Positions 41,635-51,509 of a stretch of 64,000 bases of DNA are shown here, one piece after another. Numbering within the stretch: the first letter of the stretch is position 1; each line of letters begins with the position of its first letter. The notes beneath the pieces are model-generated. The model saw only the letters and a program-made list of their open reading frames with translations, did not search any database and was not told where the DNA came from. A program made the translations under genes and the position numbers. The DNA comes from Lepidostoma basale (Eukaryota; Arthropoda; Insecta; Trichoptera; Lepidostomatidae), in NCBI GenBank assembly GCA_022606425.2, contig JAHDVF020000106.1:992001-1056000 (forward strand), in the 5' to 3' direction.

Positions 41635-42275
41635 ACTAACTAACCATCACGCCGTCTCCCCGAAGGGGTAGGCAGAAAGAAAGGACTGCCACACTTTTCT
41701 TTCGATTCCTCAACATTCATACATCGTGTCATGCACGCGCGTCGTTTTCTCTGACTCTTCACATGGCCGACATTTAATATTTGATTTATTTGATCGTGCC
41801 ACGTTTTCCTCGGTCTTACTATAATATATTGATGGTTCCATTTACATCGTAAACATAAAAGTTTTTTACCATACTTTCTTCATCATTCATTCTTTCCATA
41901 TGTCCAAACCATCTTAATGATCCTTTCATAATTTTGTTCATGACACTTATATTTTCATTCGATACTCTATCATACACAGAGTATCCACACATTCGTCTAA
42001 GAGATCTCATTTCTACTGCATTTATTCTACTTTCATCCTTCTTTTGCTAGTTCCATGCTTCGCTTCCATACATAAGAGTCGGTAGAAGAACACCATTGTG
42101 CACTGCCATTCTAGCTTTTTTGGATAGGTTTTTGTTTACGATGACAACTTAAAGTGCACCATTCACTTTGTTGCCTGCCCCAACCCTTCTTTCAATATCC
42201 CTCTCCACTCGCCCATCTCTTGTAAACATACTACCTAAATACACGAACTCATCTACTTGCTGCGAATTGTTTTGC
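41635..42275 (-). mobile_element. TTAG-LINE C-terminal fragment with 3' end
   Basis: The 3' end is CCCCGAAGGGGTAGGCAG. Minus-strand codons give RACMTRCMNVEE, a broken RPRKTWHDQI region, MRSLRRMCGYSVYDRVSNEN (41819-42010), SLRWFGHMERMNDEESM, an upstream VHNGVLLPTLMYGSEAW block and RWASGEGY-like codons. It reaches to just before the RT palm. Frames are mostly intact within blocks, so the copy is relatively young. Confidence 0.82.
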
Positions 42276-42364
42276 ATTTATAATATTGTATAATAATATT
42301 GATTGTAACGATACGAGTATAGTACAATCAAGAAAATAATAATGATAATATTCGAAAAAAAAAC

Positions 42365-42990
42365 TGATAATAATAATAATAATAATAATATGCTGACTTT
42401 TAAAGCGCCGTTTTTGTGATGTAATCACCTCAAGGGCGCATTAAGACGTGTTTTAAATCTTAAAAATCTAAAAGTGACCGCTTAAAAAACGATCGGTTTG
42501 AAAGTATAGTAGAACAAAGTATAAATGTTTAAATTGGGTATGAAATATGAAAAAGATGGGTTTTCAATTTAGATCTGAAATCTGTCGGATCATTTATGCA
42601 TCTAAGGTGTGAAGGGAGATTGTTCCAAGCTGATGGACCGGCTACCGCGAACGCTCGATCCCCGAAATTTGTACTGGGGCAACGCTTCGGCTCAACTAAT
42701 CTTCCTATTGCTGAGGAGTTCGCCGAGCGAAGTGTGGATTTCCGTGAATTTAGGCTGTCCGTTATACAGAGTTCAGATATATAACTTGGTGCCATTCCAT
42801 GTAGCGCTTTGAAGACTGTCCAGCAGAGTTTATACTGGATTCTTTCTGGACTTTTAAGCCAGTGAAGTTCTTTGAGATGTTGTGTTATACTCGTATGAGA
42901 CTTTTTTGGAATGCCTTTAATGAGCCTTGCTGCTGCATGTTTCGATGGTTGCATCCGGTCAAAATTATGAGAAGAATCAGTAAAGAAAAC
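42365..42990 (-). mobile_element. CR1/L2-like LINE C-terminus
   Basis: The minus-strand 141-codon frame (42529-42954) reads HAAARLIKGIPKKSHTSITQ, HLKELHWLKSPERIQYKLCW, LHGMAPSYISELC, GRLVEPKRCPSTNFGDRAFA, AWNNLPSHLRC and FRSKLKTHLF. This order (AARLI, LHWLP-like, YKLL, APxYISEL, NFGDRAFA, WNxLP, FKxxLKTHLF) is the standard C-terminal tail of CR1/L2-group polyproteins, downstream of the RT. The 3' end has GATGTAATCACCTCAAGGGC and an (AAT)n-type tail. No catalytic residues are included. Confidence 0.9.
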
Positions 42991-43830
42991 AAAATATTTT
43001 ACTTTTTTTTTTTCATTGCAGTGAATTTACCCCACCCATGTTGTTTTCTAACAAAGCTCGTAAGGTTAAAGTACTGGGGAACCTACGAGTAATGTAAACA
43101 GGAAGTATTTTATTTAATTACACGAAAAACGAAACAAGATCGTGTTTTACATCCCCTTATATGCTTGTTTATTTTATGTCCAAGACACTCTAATGAATAA
43201 AAACGTTTTCTTTGCTATTTCCATGTTTAAGGGCGGTTTTATGGCGGTCCTTCGTTTATCTTCAGAAAATGAACAGAATTAAGAAAAACATTTCAAAAAA
43301 GAAAAAATACAATTTTAAAGCTCAATTTGTATTACGGAAGCATAAATGTAGTTGTTTGTTTGTTGTTGTTTATGTAACGAGAAGCGATTTATTGGATTAT
43401 TTATGGCATATAATATGTAAATGGAAAATAAATGGCTCCGGCGAAAAATGTACAAGAAGACCGGTGATTAGAGATCATGAACCGTAAAGAAGGTAACCAG
43501 AACTACGGTGGAAGAATGACCTGAACCGACAAAAGGTTTTTTTTTTTTTTACTTGGGTTGTTCTATTTTTGTTGCCCTGCATTTTATTTGTCAGGGCGGT
43601 GTGGACTTGTTTAATTGGCATTTCTGCGAAGTAGTGTATCTTTGGGGTGGCAGAGATTTGCCGAGAAAAAGAAAGAAAGAGTTTAGAGGGGAGAGAAGAA
43701 AAATTATAGAAGTGGAGTTCCTATCTATGGGATTCCATGGACTAGCTAATAAGCATCCCGACATTTGCCTTACAACTGAGGGAACCATGGAAAACCTCAG
43801 TCGGGACGCGACGTACCTGTAAAGAAAATA
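42991..43830. other. Unassigned, with one possible repeat segment
   Basis: 43212-43487 and 43553-43822 are open on the plus strand. The second ends GFHGLANKHPDICLTTEGTM, then ENLSRDATYL. I have a faint sense of a transposon-derived peptide but cannot name it. No splice or start signals stand out. Confidence 0.25.
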
Positions 43831-43834
43831 CATT

Positions 43835-44245
43835 TGTTAGTTATTACTGACCCGCAACCGATCCACCACCGTGGTTGCGAAGTCCACGAAACTGCATAGT
43901 GTATCTTTGTTGCGGAGGATGGCCGGGAGATCTGTGATGTGGATGTCTCTTCTTTGACACTCCTTCTCCAGTTTCCATCTCTCACGCGTGAAGATTGGGC
44001 AGTGGGTGATGATGTGTTTTACTGTTGGCTCTGTTTGTGAATCACAGAGACAGTGCGGTGAGTCTTTGATCTTGAATCTGTGTAGATACGAGAGGGTAGC
44101 ACCGTGCCCAGTGAGAATTTGCGAGAGCTGGAACGAAGGTGCTATTCTCTTCCTCAGCTCTTTCGCATCTCTTATGGAGGGGAGAAAATTCTTGGTCCCG
44201 CTTCCGGTGGCGCTGTTCTCGTATCACTGACAAAAGGTTGTCTTC
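43835..44245 (-). mobile_element. LINE RNase H / C-terminal region, reverse
   Basis: Minus-strand codons across 43835-44233 in two frames give a QILTGHGATLSYLH-like start, IQDQRLTALSL or the frame-shifted FKIKDSPHCLCD-like block, HIITHCPIF and SKKRHPHHRSP. This is the segment following RNase H in Jockey/R1-type LINEs, with its zinc-binding-like cysteines and histidines. Frameshifts separate the blocks. Confidence 0.55.
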
Positions 44246-44259
44246 ACTGTGATATCTAG

Positions 44260-44980
44260 GTTCTTCTTCTTCTTCTTATTTTTGTCCTGTCACACCTCCG
44301 TGGTGCATAGGGCCTCAGGGAGCATTCTACACCCGACTCTATCGCATTCCTGATGCCTAACATTACCTTAAGTGAAGCCTGCTGCCTTAAATACGTCCTG
44401 CATGGCTCTTCTCGAGGCGGCTCTAGGGCTGCCTCGCTTTCTCTTTCCTCCCATAGGGGACCAGTATAGTGCGCCCTGAGCGATGCAGACTGGGTTCCGT
44501 CTCAGAGTGTGACAGATCCACTGCCATTTGCGTCTAGCGACTTGTTTTCAAATTGGCTATTCCCCTGCCATGGTTCAGAGAATGGCATTTGACACTATTT
44601 GGGGCCAATAGATTTTGAATATTAAGCGAAGGCACCTATTTACAAACACCTGTAGTTCACCAATAACGTCCGCGGTAGATTTCCAAGTCTCACATCCGTA
44701 CAGCAGTACGCTTTTAACGCTACTGCTGAATATTTGGAGCTTGAGCTTTCTCGAAATGATACCGGAACGCCATACAGGGCGGAGCATAGTGAAAGTTCCC
44801 CTTGCCCTGTTGAATCTGCTGGCAACATCTTCCTCCGTACCTCCCGAGCCTGCTATCATACTACCAAGGTATAAGAAGCTGATCGAGGTCACAAGGGGGA
44901 CACCGTGGAACAAGATTGGGATGGAGTCATTTGTGGACACTCGTAGGTCTACTGTCTTGGACACATAAATTTTTTTTTTT
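44260..44980 (-). mobile_element. RTE-like LINE (CTTDV family), long reverse copy
   Basis: From the (TTC)n tail, the minus strand reads a decayed ALCTTEV end, KRGxPRAAxR-like codons and KWQWICHTLRR. The 129-codon frame 44575-44964 follows, with MSKTVDLRVS, FLYLGSMIAGSGGTEEDVAS, RFNRARGTFTMLRPVW, SGIISRKLKLQIFSSSVKSV, LLYGCETWK and NRCLRLIFKIYWP. This is the region after the RT in RTE LINEs. Confidence 0.85.
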
Positions 44981-45009
44981 TAAATATTTTGTTGAAGAAT
45001 CAAATCGAT

Positions 45010-45345
45010 GTAAAGGGTGAAAAAAAGAATACCAAAGGAAATATACCTTATGAATAGGAAAAGCCAGTTATTTGCTTGCTGTCTTTATCGTAAGAGTATT
45101 AAAGAAATCGCCATAATTGCATCCAAAGAGTCTATCTCTTTTGCAACCTCATTTAAAAGACGAATCGCTTTCAATACAGGAGAATTTCGAAGGGCCTCTG
45201 TGTGGCAATTTGGGGCATAAAACTTAATCTTGAGACCCACTTTCGCCACTTCCTCGTGAAGTCTACACAACTTCCGCTCTGCATCCACCCATTTTATCGA
45301 AAGCAAACAGAGGTCATCAGCATAATCCAGATCCTCCAAGGTTTA
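45010..45345 (-). mobile_element. RTE-like LINE reverse-transcriptase piece with YADD box
   Basis: The minus-strand frame 45085-45339 begins MEDLDYADDLCLLSIKWVD and continues AERKLCRLHEEVAKVGLKI. This is RT motif 5 with both catalytic aspartates, followed by the conserved helix. After GLKIKFYAPN the frame leaves the family pattern and reads AIRLLNEVAKEIDSLDA, which resembles the C-terminus of the GATTT-LINE (AISLLNAVSSEIDVF). It may therefore be a junction between two elements. It belongs upstream of the copy at 44260-44980. Confidence 0.8.
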
Positions 45346-45429
45346 GTTCAACAAATGTTAGCTATAATAAATATAGCGTAAATGTACACGTGTAAGTGAG
45401 CGGGACATAGAAAGGGAAAAATATATATT

Positions 45430-45660
45430 AGATTAAATGTGGTCTGATATCCCCTTGCTATTAATATATCTTATTCTTCTTTAAGTACCCTGTCGGGTCC
45501 CCCCAACGTTGGCGATCACCTCGGCGAACCTGTCCCTATCCTGCGCCTCTCCGAAAGTGAATGAGCGAGGCTGACGAAAGGGCGTCGCTGCGCCCTATAA
45601 CAGCTTCGGGTAAGCGGTGGGGATCCCTTCTATGTATCATTTACGAGAATCATTTTTTTG
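45430..45660. mobile_element. Retroposon copy and RTE-like LINE 3' end (-)
   Basis: The outer parts (GATTAAATGTGGTCTGATAT; GAGCGAGGCTGACGAAAGGG; CGCCCTATAACAGC) match the retroposon at 34100-34567. The middle (45470-45550) is the complement of an FAEVIANVGGT-like LINE end with a (TTC)n tail, also seen forward at 48040-48110. Confidence 0.55.
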
Positions 45661-46400
45661 CAAATGATGTTTTGAATAGAATTCAAATTATTTTTTGTAA
45701 TTCTCTGTTTTTGCGATAACTTTTCCGCTTGCAACTTATTTTGTTTGCTCGAAAAAATGTTAGTGAAAACAGTTTTTCCTGATTGGAAATCACTAGCACG
45801 TAAAAAACGAACAGTTTGGTGGTAAAAATCGGTATTAAATTTAGAATTCCATTAAAAGTGGGATCCGATCAATATCTTCGATATTGGAAAGCGCCATTTC
45901 CGTCGGCGGGTATGCACTGTTCAGGGTATGAACATCGAAGTACAGTGCGGTAAGACAAATGTATTTTAAAGAATTAATTGTATCTCAGACAAATAGATAC
46001 TGATAAGAGTGGCAAAAGAAGGGTAACGTCTTAATCAAATAATATTATTCGAATCTGCAAAGTGTGTGGATCCAGGATTGGATTTTTTAGCCACATGCAG
46101 ATCCACAACCGTGAAGGACAGTCTTCCTTGAACACAAGGGATAGACGATGATAATGATGATGATGATTATTATAACATAATAATAATAATAATACTAAGT
46201 GTTTTATTATTTTTTATATATAAATTTCAAATGTCTAAATACAAATCAGTGCTTCATATGAAAATATAAATCCAAGTTATGAAATTATTAAAAGTTCGGC
46301 ATGCTTCTAATTTTTCATGATAAACTAACGAGAAACTTAAATTACTCCGGAATAAATGTCAACTTCATACATTTTTTCTGGTTTCTAATGAAAACTGAAT
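45661..46400. other. No recognised feature
   Basis: Mixed AT-rich sequence. A short (AAT)n stretch lies at 46170-46195 and a moderately GC-rich patch at 46065-46140. Confidence 0.35.
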
Positions 46401-46472
46401 AATTTTTTTTTCTTTTTTACTTACTTTGTATACAACACAAACTTAAAAAAAAAAAAAAATTATCAGTCATGA

Positions 46473-46505
46473 TTTGGACAACCAGGTCCTTCCTCAGTGA
46501 TATAA
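46473..46505 (-). ncRNA. Hammerhead-like motif, family B, GAAA lost
   Basis: On the minus strand: CTGAGGA (46491-46497), extra A, stem II GGAC/GTCC with loop CTGGTT, AAAT in place of GAAA, then CATGAC. Stem I has about 5 bp (TTATATCA with TGATAA). Confidence 0.45.
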
Positions 46506-46578
46506 TAAAGATATTTAAAATATTATAAAATTATTTTTGTTCATGTTACCAATTTTATAATATTTTAAATATCTTTAT

Positions 46579-46624
46579 AATATCACTGAGGAAGGACCGG
46601 GTTCTCCGAAACATGTCTGATATT
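46579..46624 (+). ncRNA. Hammerhead-like motif, family B, perfect 7 bp stem I
   Basis: AATATCA (46579-46585) pairs completely with TGATATT (46618-46624). Between them lie CTGAGGA (46586-46592), extra A, a weak stem II (GGA/TCC), GAAA (46608-46611), palindromic ACATGT (46611-46616) and GTC (46615-46617). Only stem II is worse than in family A, apparently after a small insertion in its loop. Confidence 0.6.
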
Positions 46625-46734
46625 TAATTTTTTTTTAAAGTTAGTGTTGTATACTAAGTATATAAAAAAATAAAACATTAGTATGGCGAACATAGAAGAT
46701 ATTAATTTTTGTACAAATATTAACAAAGTATTAT

Positions 46735-46995
46735 ATATTTTTAGTAAAATTTATTTATTTATTTATACATAATACACAAATGAGACATAACAAAAGACAA
46801 ACATTTAGGCGACTCATTTGGACACAAAAGGGTGTACAAAACAACATGAAACTAAAAAATCATACATATCAGAAGGAACCCAAATATGTCGACGTCAGTG
46901 AGGCAGTACTCTCAATCAAAATAAATAATACCCTTTATTATGTAACAAATATTTTTTTAACCTTACATGAATTTGGATTTTTTTTAGATAAATAA
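46735..46995 (-). mobile_element. Possible LINE 3' end
   Basis: Starts with a TTATTTATTTATTTATAC run, followed by AATACACAAATGAGACATAA and GCGACTCATTTGGACACAAA. This pattern of a 4-base tail then moderately complex sequence is LINE-like. The plus frame 46780-46995 has no motif. Confidence 0.25.
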
Positions 46996-47079
46996 TTCTA
47001 TTAGATACAACATTTTGAATGTAAACAAATACTTGTAGACGAATACTGGATTTTATTTACCCATTGCGGGTTATCAATT

Positions 47080-47432
47080 CAAGGATTAATTTTATCTCAA
47101 TAGAGACGAAGATGCAAACTGGAAACTGAATATGGTGATCGAGGTGTTTACAGGACTTATGACCTGTCATTGGTTGGGTTAAGCGCACGCTTTATGTAAT
47201 AACAACATTCCCCATTCCACCTTTCTTATGACCACCATGTTTTGGAAGTTGTATATATGTAAATATCCAACACCACAATTCACATGTCAGTTTCAATGCG
47301 ACATCTATGAAGATTAGATTTAGACTTAACCCAACCAATGACAGGTCATATGTCCTGTAAACACCTCGATCACCATATTCAGGTTCCAGTTTGCATCTTC
47401 GTCTCTATTGAGATAAAATTAATCTTGAATTC
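47080..47432. repeat. 350 bp foldback without a hammerhead module
   Basis: The left arm (about 47083-47185; TCTCAATAGAGACGAAGATG, GATCGAGGTGTTTACAGG, CATTGGTTGGGTTAAG) is nearly the reverse complement of the right arm (about 47322-47432). The arms are about 105 bases with a ~135-base centre. There is no GAAA or CTGANGA module, so it is a separate foldback family, possibly a DNA-transposon foldback. Confidence 0.75.
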
Positions 47433-47735
47433 AATTAGGGTTATCGTTCTTTACCACGGTCATACAGAGTTGCATTCTATACCCGGCAGGTCAGCGCTCG
47501 TTTCGCCCGACCTATTGACCTCGATAGGCCGTTCCAGAGTTGCCCTGGATCTCACACTCACATTTGCATCCCTGCATCCAGAGAAACGGGAATAAGAAAT
47601 CCCAAGTCATCCGAGATTTTGACTCTTAACGACAACTTATAAAACTAAGTTAACTAGAGTTTACGACCCTACTTTGAGTACACTACTGAAAATTAATTAA
47701 AACTTGTTTATTTAAATATAAATTTATTCAAAGTA
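47433..47735. other. Unassigned, moderately GC-rich
   Basis: 47440-47590 (CCCGGCAGGTCAGCGCTCG; GACCTCGATAGGCCGTTCC) has a plus frame extending from 47338 to 47595 with no recognised motif. It could be an old LINE piece. Confidence 0.25.
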
Positions 47736-47739
47736 ACAG

Positions 47740-47995
47740 ACCATAATAATAAAATAATAATTTGAACTGTTAAATAAAATAACTTGGTTTTATGTATCAC
47801 AATTGTACATTATTTTACCTGACAACTGTTTTGTCAACCTATGTTGACATCATTAGGTGTTACCTAGGTTGACGAAACGGCTGTCACGTAAAATAAAATA
47901 CAATTGTGATACATAAAAAAAAGGTATTTAATCTAACAGTTTAAGATGTTAAGGTATCAGGTGTTTCAGCCAAAACAATGGACTATTTAAAATAA
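47740..47995. repeat. Family C foldback pair, decayed modules
   Basis: ATCACAATTGTACATTATTT and its complement form the arms, and TTTTACCTGACAACTGTTTT faces GACGAAACGGCTGTCACG. The minus module is CTAATGA with CAAA. The plus one has GAAA and GTC but no CTGANGA. The right end AAACAATGGACTATT is the family end block. Confidence 0.65.
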
Positions 47996-48034
47996 TAATG
48001 TATAAAATAATAAAATAATAATCTTAATTAATGT

Positions 48035-48110
48035 TCCGAGTGGCGCAACAGGGACAGGTTCACCGAGGTGATCGCCAACGATGGAGGGACCTAAGAGCAC
48101 TCGAAGAAGA
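48035..48110 (+). mobile_element. RTE-like LINE 3' end
   Basis: Codons EWRNRDRFTEVIANDGGT then stop, followed by a GAAGAAGAATAA tail. The same end is reversed at 45470-45550. Confidence 0.65.
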
Positions 48111-48400
48111 ATAATTAATACGAATGAAAAGGTTTGTTTTCTAGAAGTTTTATTTTATTTAATGTGAATTACATGTTCCGCCTGTCTATGGCAATATCAA
48201 ATGTAACGAAAATCAAACGCGCTGCTGTTCATATACACAAATTAAAGGAACGAAATAAGTTAATTGACGTGGCCCAATACATTGATGAAAACAATTAAGG
48301 GATAAACCTCAGAATACAGGAAAGTATAACCTGAAACGAGTTTAATTTATGAATGCAATGTTTGCATATTAAATGACTAATAAAATAATTTCAGTGTTCA
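48110..48400. repeat. Family J unit with coding-like tail
   Basis: The head GAATGAAAAGGTTTGTTTTC and ATTACATGTTCCGCCTG is followed by a plus-strand run reading IKRAAVHIHKLKERNKLIDV then AQYIDENN and a stop (about 48219-48297). The homologous stretch at 6240-6500 is decayed. Its place beside a PLE-type repeat suggests the 3' end of a PLE coding region, but this is inference. Confidence 0.45.
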
Positions 48401-48789
48401 AAATTAAGCGTTTCCAAAAAAACACGTGTGTTAGGAATTAGTTACAAATTATTATAATAACGATTTTATTTATTAAAATTTTAATAATAATAAGTATGGT
48501 TTTATATATTCTAAGTATATTGCTCTTCTGTGTTGTGTAGACTTCATCGGTGTGTTCTTCTCGTTAGTATCGGTAATACAAAAAAATACAATGAAGAATC
48601 AAGTTTTGGGAATGTCTCATAGGATATCTGAACTATTATATATTAAGGGAAGAGGATGAGGATATGAGACCTCATGTTGGATTGTTGGTTACTTAGGTGG
48701 GCAAACATATTAAAATATAATACATGAAAAAAATTAAAATATGTAAAGAACAATATTGGTCATATTGTGTATACATAAAAAACAAATAA
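48401..48789. other. No recognised feature
   Basis: AT-rich, no ORF. Confidence 0.4.
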
Positions 48790-49255
48790 ACTAACAAACC
48801 ATCACGCCGCCGTCTCGCCAAAGGGGTGGGCAGAAAGAATGGACTGCCAAACTTTTATTTACTTACATATTTCTCTTGATTCCTCAACATTAATACATGC
48901 ACGCACGACAATCAATTTTCCTAGGTCTTCCTCTATTTCTACTTCCATGTTCATCGTTAAAATATATTATTTTGACCATAATTTCTTTATTCTTTCCCTC
49001 CATGTGTTCAAACCATCTTAATGACCTGTTCATTATTTTGTTCATAAAGCTATCATTCGCACCACATTAACTTCTTATATTTTCATTCGACACTCAATCA
49101 TACACAGATTTTCATGCTTCGCTACCATACATAAGGGTCTGTGCAAGAACATTATTGTGCACTGCCATTTTAGCTTTATGTTATTTGCGATGACAACTTT
49201 AAGTGCACTATTCAGAATGTTGCCTGTTCCAACCCTTCTTTCAATAATCCTATAT
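48790..49255 (-). mobile_element. TTAG-LINE fragment with 3' end
   Basis: CTAACAAACCATCACGCC, TCGCCAAAGGGGTGGGCAGA, then the complement of decayed NVEE, RPRK, WFEHMEG-like, YDXVSNENIRS, VHNNVLAQTLMYGSEA-like and RRVGTGNIL-like codons. Confidence 0.75.
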
Positions 49256-49329
49256 ATTGTATTATAATTTTATGGTAAAAGTATCGAAGATCATGCTTTT
49301 AATTGAAATGAATTAAAATAAAGCACTCG

Positions 49330-49560
49330 TATTTTGATAAAATAATCTTGAGAAAAGTCCCGGGATTTGGGATAACGGGACTAAAGTGCAAGTTTGCAGT
49401 AGTCGGTATCTTCCGGTGTGCCCCATTTAGTGAGCCGAAACGCGGTCGGGTTGTTGTCCCACAAATGGGGCACCCGGCCGAGCCTGCTCGGAGGCCGGAC
49501 ACGCCCTGATACGCCCCTGTCCAATAAAACGCCTTTGTTGTTGTTGTTTGTTGGACGGAA
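49330..49560 (+). mobile_element. GC-rich retroposon end with (TTG)n tail
   Basis: TCGGTATCTTCCGGTGTGCC, GAGCCTGCTCGGAGGCCGG and ACACGCCCTGATACGCCCC are followed by ATAAAACGCCTTTGTTGTTG-type repeats. It looks like a SINE or LINE 3' end. No family copy occurs in the window. Confidence 0.4.
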
Positions 49561-49619
49561 ATTTGTTTGTTTTAGCTATTGACTTTTCATGTGAAATTTC
49601 CTGCTTTCAAAATATGTAA

Positions 49620-50240
49620 TGAAATTCAATAAAATCCATAATATGGAAAAACGAAGACGTGGCCATTTAGAGTAAAATGTTTCGGGATACAAACTTTCTT
49701 TCTTCAGTGTATGAACTTTAACAGTTAAATGATATTGAGTTTTACGTATATACTAACCGAGTAAACAAGGCAGCTGCAATCTCTGGTGCTCTGAAATTCA
49801 CAATATGGAAAAACAAAGACATGGCCATTAAGAGTAAGATGAGAATCTATAAAGCATGCGTAAGACCAATAATAACATATAGCGTCGAAGCAAAGGCAGA
49901 CACAGTAAGGACCAAACAAGTTTTGAGGACTTCCGAGATGAAGACACTGAGGACGATAGCAGGCAAGACGCTGAGAGATTGCGTGAGGAACACCAGAATA
50001 AGAGAGATATGTGAAGTTGAGGATATTATAAGATGGAGCAGATAGCGAAAAAATTACTGATACGGGCATGTTCAAAGGATGGACACTATCAGACTCCTCT
50101 ATAATGCTTCATAATCAGCCTCATGGGATTCGTCCTCGTGGAAGACCTCCTTTAAGATGGAAGGACAGCTGGGAGTCTACCTCACAGGAAGAGCAACACT
50201 CTGGAGAACAGACCACATAGGTCTTCAACAAGAAAGAAGA
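49620..50240 (+). mobile_element. AAG-LINE (RTE-like) C-terminus, good copy
   Basis: The open piece 49821-50045 reads MAIKSKMRIYKACVRPIITY, then SVEAKADTVRTKQVLRTSEM, KTLRTIAGKTLRDCVRNTRI and REICEVEDIIRWSR, then a stop. QRKNY-like, MDTIRLLYNAS-like and RPRGRPPLRWKDSWESTS codons follow. The tail is an (AGA)n run at 50220-50237. A scrap of the same family precedes it at 49620-49670. These motifs follow the RT in RTE-type LINEs. Confidence 0.85.
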
Positions 50241-50264
50241 AGAATAAATTTATAACAAATGCCA

Positions 50265-50470
50265 TTTTTGCTAGTTCACAGCCAATTCCATATAACAAAA
50301 ATCCATCACGTCGTTTCCTCAAAAGTATCCTGACATTCAAGGATCCACTACTATATTCTTACACATCTATTCAGATTACTTCACATTCATATACGCACGT
50401 CAATTCATCCGACTTCTAACATGGCCAAAATTTATAATTTGATCTATTTGGTAACTTTAATGTAGACTTT
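50265..50470 (-). mobile_element. TTAG-LINE scrap, decayed
   Basis: CCATCACGTCGTTTCCTCA, TTCATATACGCACGTCAATT and CTTCTAACATGGCCAAAATT align with the 3' third of the LINE. Confidence 0.5.
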
Positions 50471-50494
50471 CTTAATCATTATTTTTTCATCCAT

Positions 50495-50775
50495 GCATTT
50501 CATGTGTTTGTAAATACCTTGGCATTATTACTCAAACGCTTAACCCGGACATAAATAACAGAATTGAAGTTGCACGAGCTGCATTTAATACAATGATAAC
50601 CTTCTTTTGCAACGATAATCTTAACTTGAAACTCCGATAAAGAATGATTAAATGTTATATATGGTTTACTATATGGCTGCAAAACCTGGATTCTAAAAGT
50701 GAATATAATGAACCGGTTAGAGGCGTTTGAAATGTGGATACACCGCAGAATGCTCCGTTGCAGCTGAGTGCTCGA
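50495..50775 (+). mobile_element. RTE-like LINE fragment
   Basis: The plus strand reads CKYLGIITQTLNPDINNRIE, VARAAFNTM and NLNLKLR, then a shifted LYGCKTWILKVNIMNRLEAF and EMWIHRRMLR. This is the YLG...NxDxxxxIxxRIxxARxxF...LYGCETW...LxAFExWxxRRML order of the post-RT region in LINEs of this kind. Confidence 0.75.
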
Positions 50776-50784
50776 AACAATTGT

Positions 50785-50965
50785 TAAATTAGATTTTCGA
50801 AATGGCCTTTAAAGAGGGCAACGATTCGCTTTTTATCTTTTCAATCGTGTCAAAGCGGTGTTTCCGGAGCGGTCTCTAAAACTAAAGGAATAGACGAAAG
50901 TCACACGGTGCTAAATCAGGCGAATAGGATGGTTGTGGAACGATATGAGTTGAATTTTGAATAAT
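50785..50965 (-). pseudogene. Mariner transposase scrap (third catalytic D region)
   Basis: The minus strand gives VPQPSYSPDLAPCDFRLF, stops, then RKHRFDTIEKIKSESLPSLK. The PYSPDLAPCDF-like block carries the third catalytic aspartate of mariner transposases. The family here differs from the mariner at 30078-31180 (CDF instead of TDY). No TIRs were found around it. Confidence 0.75.
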
Positions 50966-51199
50966 CAAATATAATTGTTAATTAAATGACTCACAGGCAA
51001 AAATAGTCGTTTTGGCACCAAAACGACATTCAATCTGTTCAGGCACAAAACAATGGTTAATTCATTTGCAATGGTCTGGACTGATCCAAATAAATTGTTA
51101 ACAGTATCATCTAGGTCTTTTATTGCCAGGTCCACGTATTTTAAATAAAAAAATTCACCTTATTTTTTTTTAATCACGGGAGAATTTATAGAAACACAT

Positions 51200-51430
51200 T
51201 GCTAGATAGCATTAATGAATTGATGTCGAACTTCAAGTGATTTTGTATAATTAATTTATTCTGAATTCGAAATATAAATAAAATAATGAAATATAAAATT
51301 TGAAATATAATTTATGGCATTGAAACATATTTTCTTATATTTTTGAGTTATTCAATCTTGATATGTTTCGAAGATCGTATAAATCCATCATCAAAAGAAC
51401 GATAAAAACTATTCAATTCTTTAAACATGT
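51200..51430 (-). repeat. Family D unit
   Basis: TTTTTGAGTTATTCAATCTT, then GATATGTTTCGAAGATCG and CCATCATCAAAAGAACGATA. On the minus strand TTGATGA (51388-51394) is followed by an extra T, GAT.. stem and GAAA, and then ACATATC instead of ACATGTC. Confidence 0.5.
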
Positions 51431-51470
51431 GTTACATATAAAGTTAAAATCCACTAATGTTTGTGCCTTC

Positions 51471-51502
51471 GACCGGTTTCGTTGGCTCACGACCATCTTC
51501 TG
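51471..51502 (-). ncRNA. Hammerhead-like variant, family H
   Basis: On the minus strand: CAGAAGA (51496-51502), extra T, imperfect stem II (GGTC...GCCAAC), GAAA (51477-51480), ACCGGT and GTC (51471-51473). The U4 position is A, as in the plus-strand H copy at 56760-56791. Confidence 0.4.
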
Positions 51503-51509
51503 GTGCCAC

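Larger units (their letters stand above)
46410..46710. repeat. Family B foldback pair
   Basis: The left arm TACTTTGTATACAACACAAA and the minus module face the plus module and GTTAGTGTTGTATAC at the right end. The inner arms ATATTTAAAATATTATAAAA and its complement meet near 46541. Both modules keep a stem I. Confidence 0.8.

Noticed and set aside
43212..43822. Two plus-strand frames as a host gene
   Set aside because: No recognised domain, and a decayed LINE lies immediately next to them. I could not separate a host exon from an old repeat.
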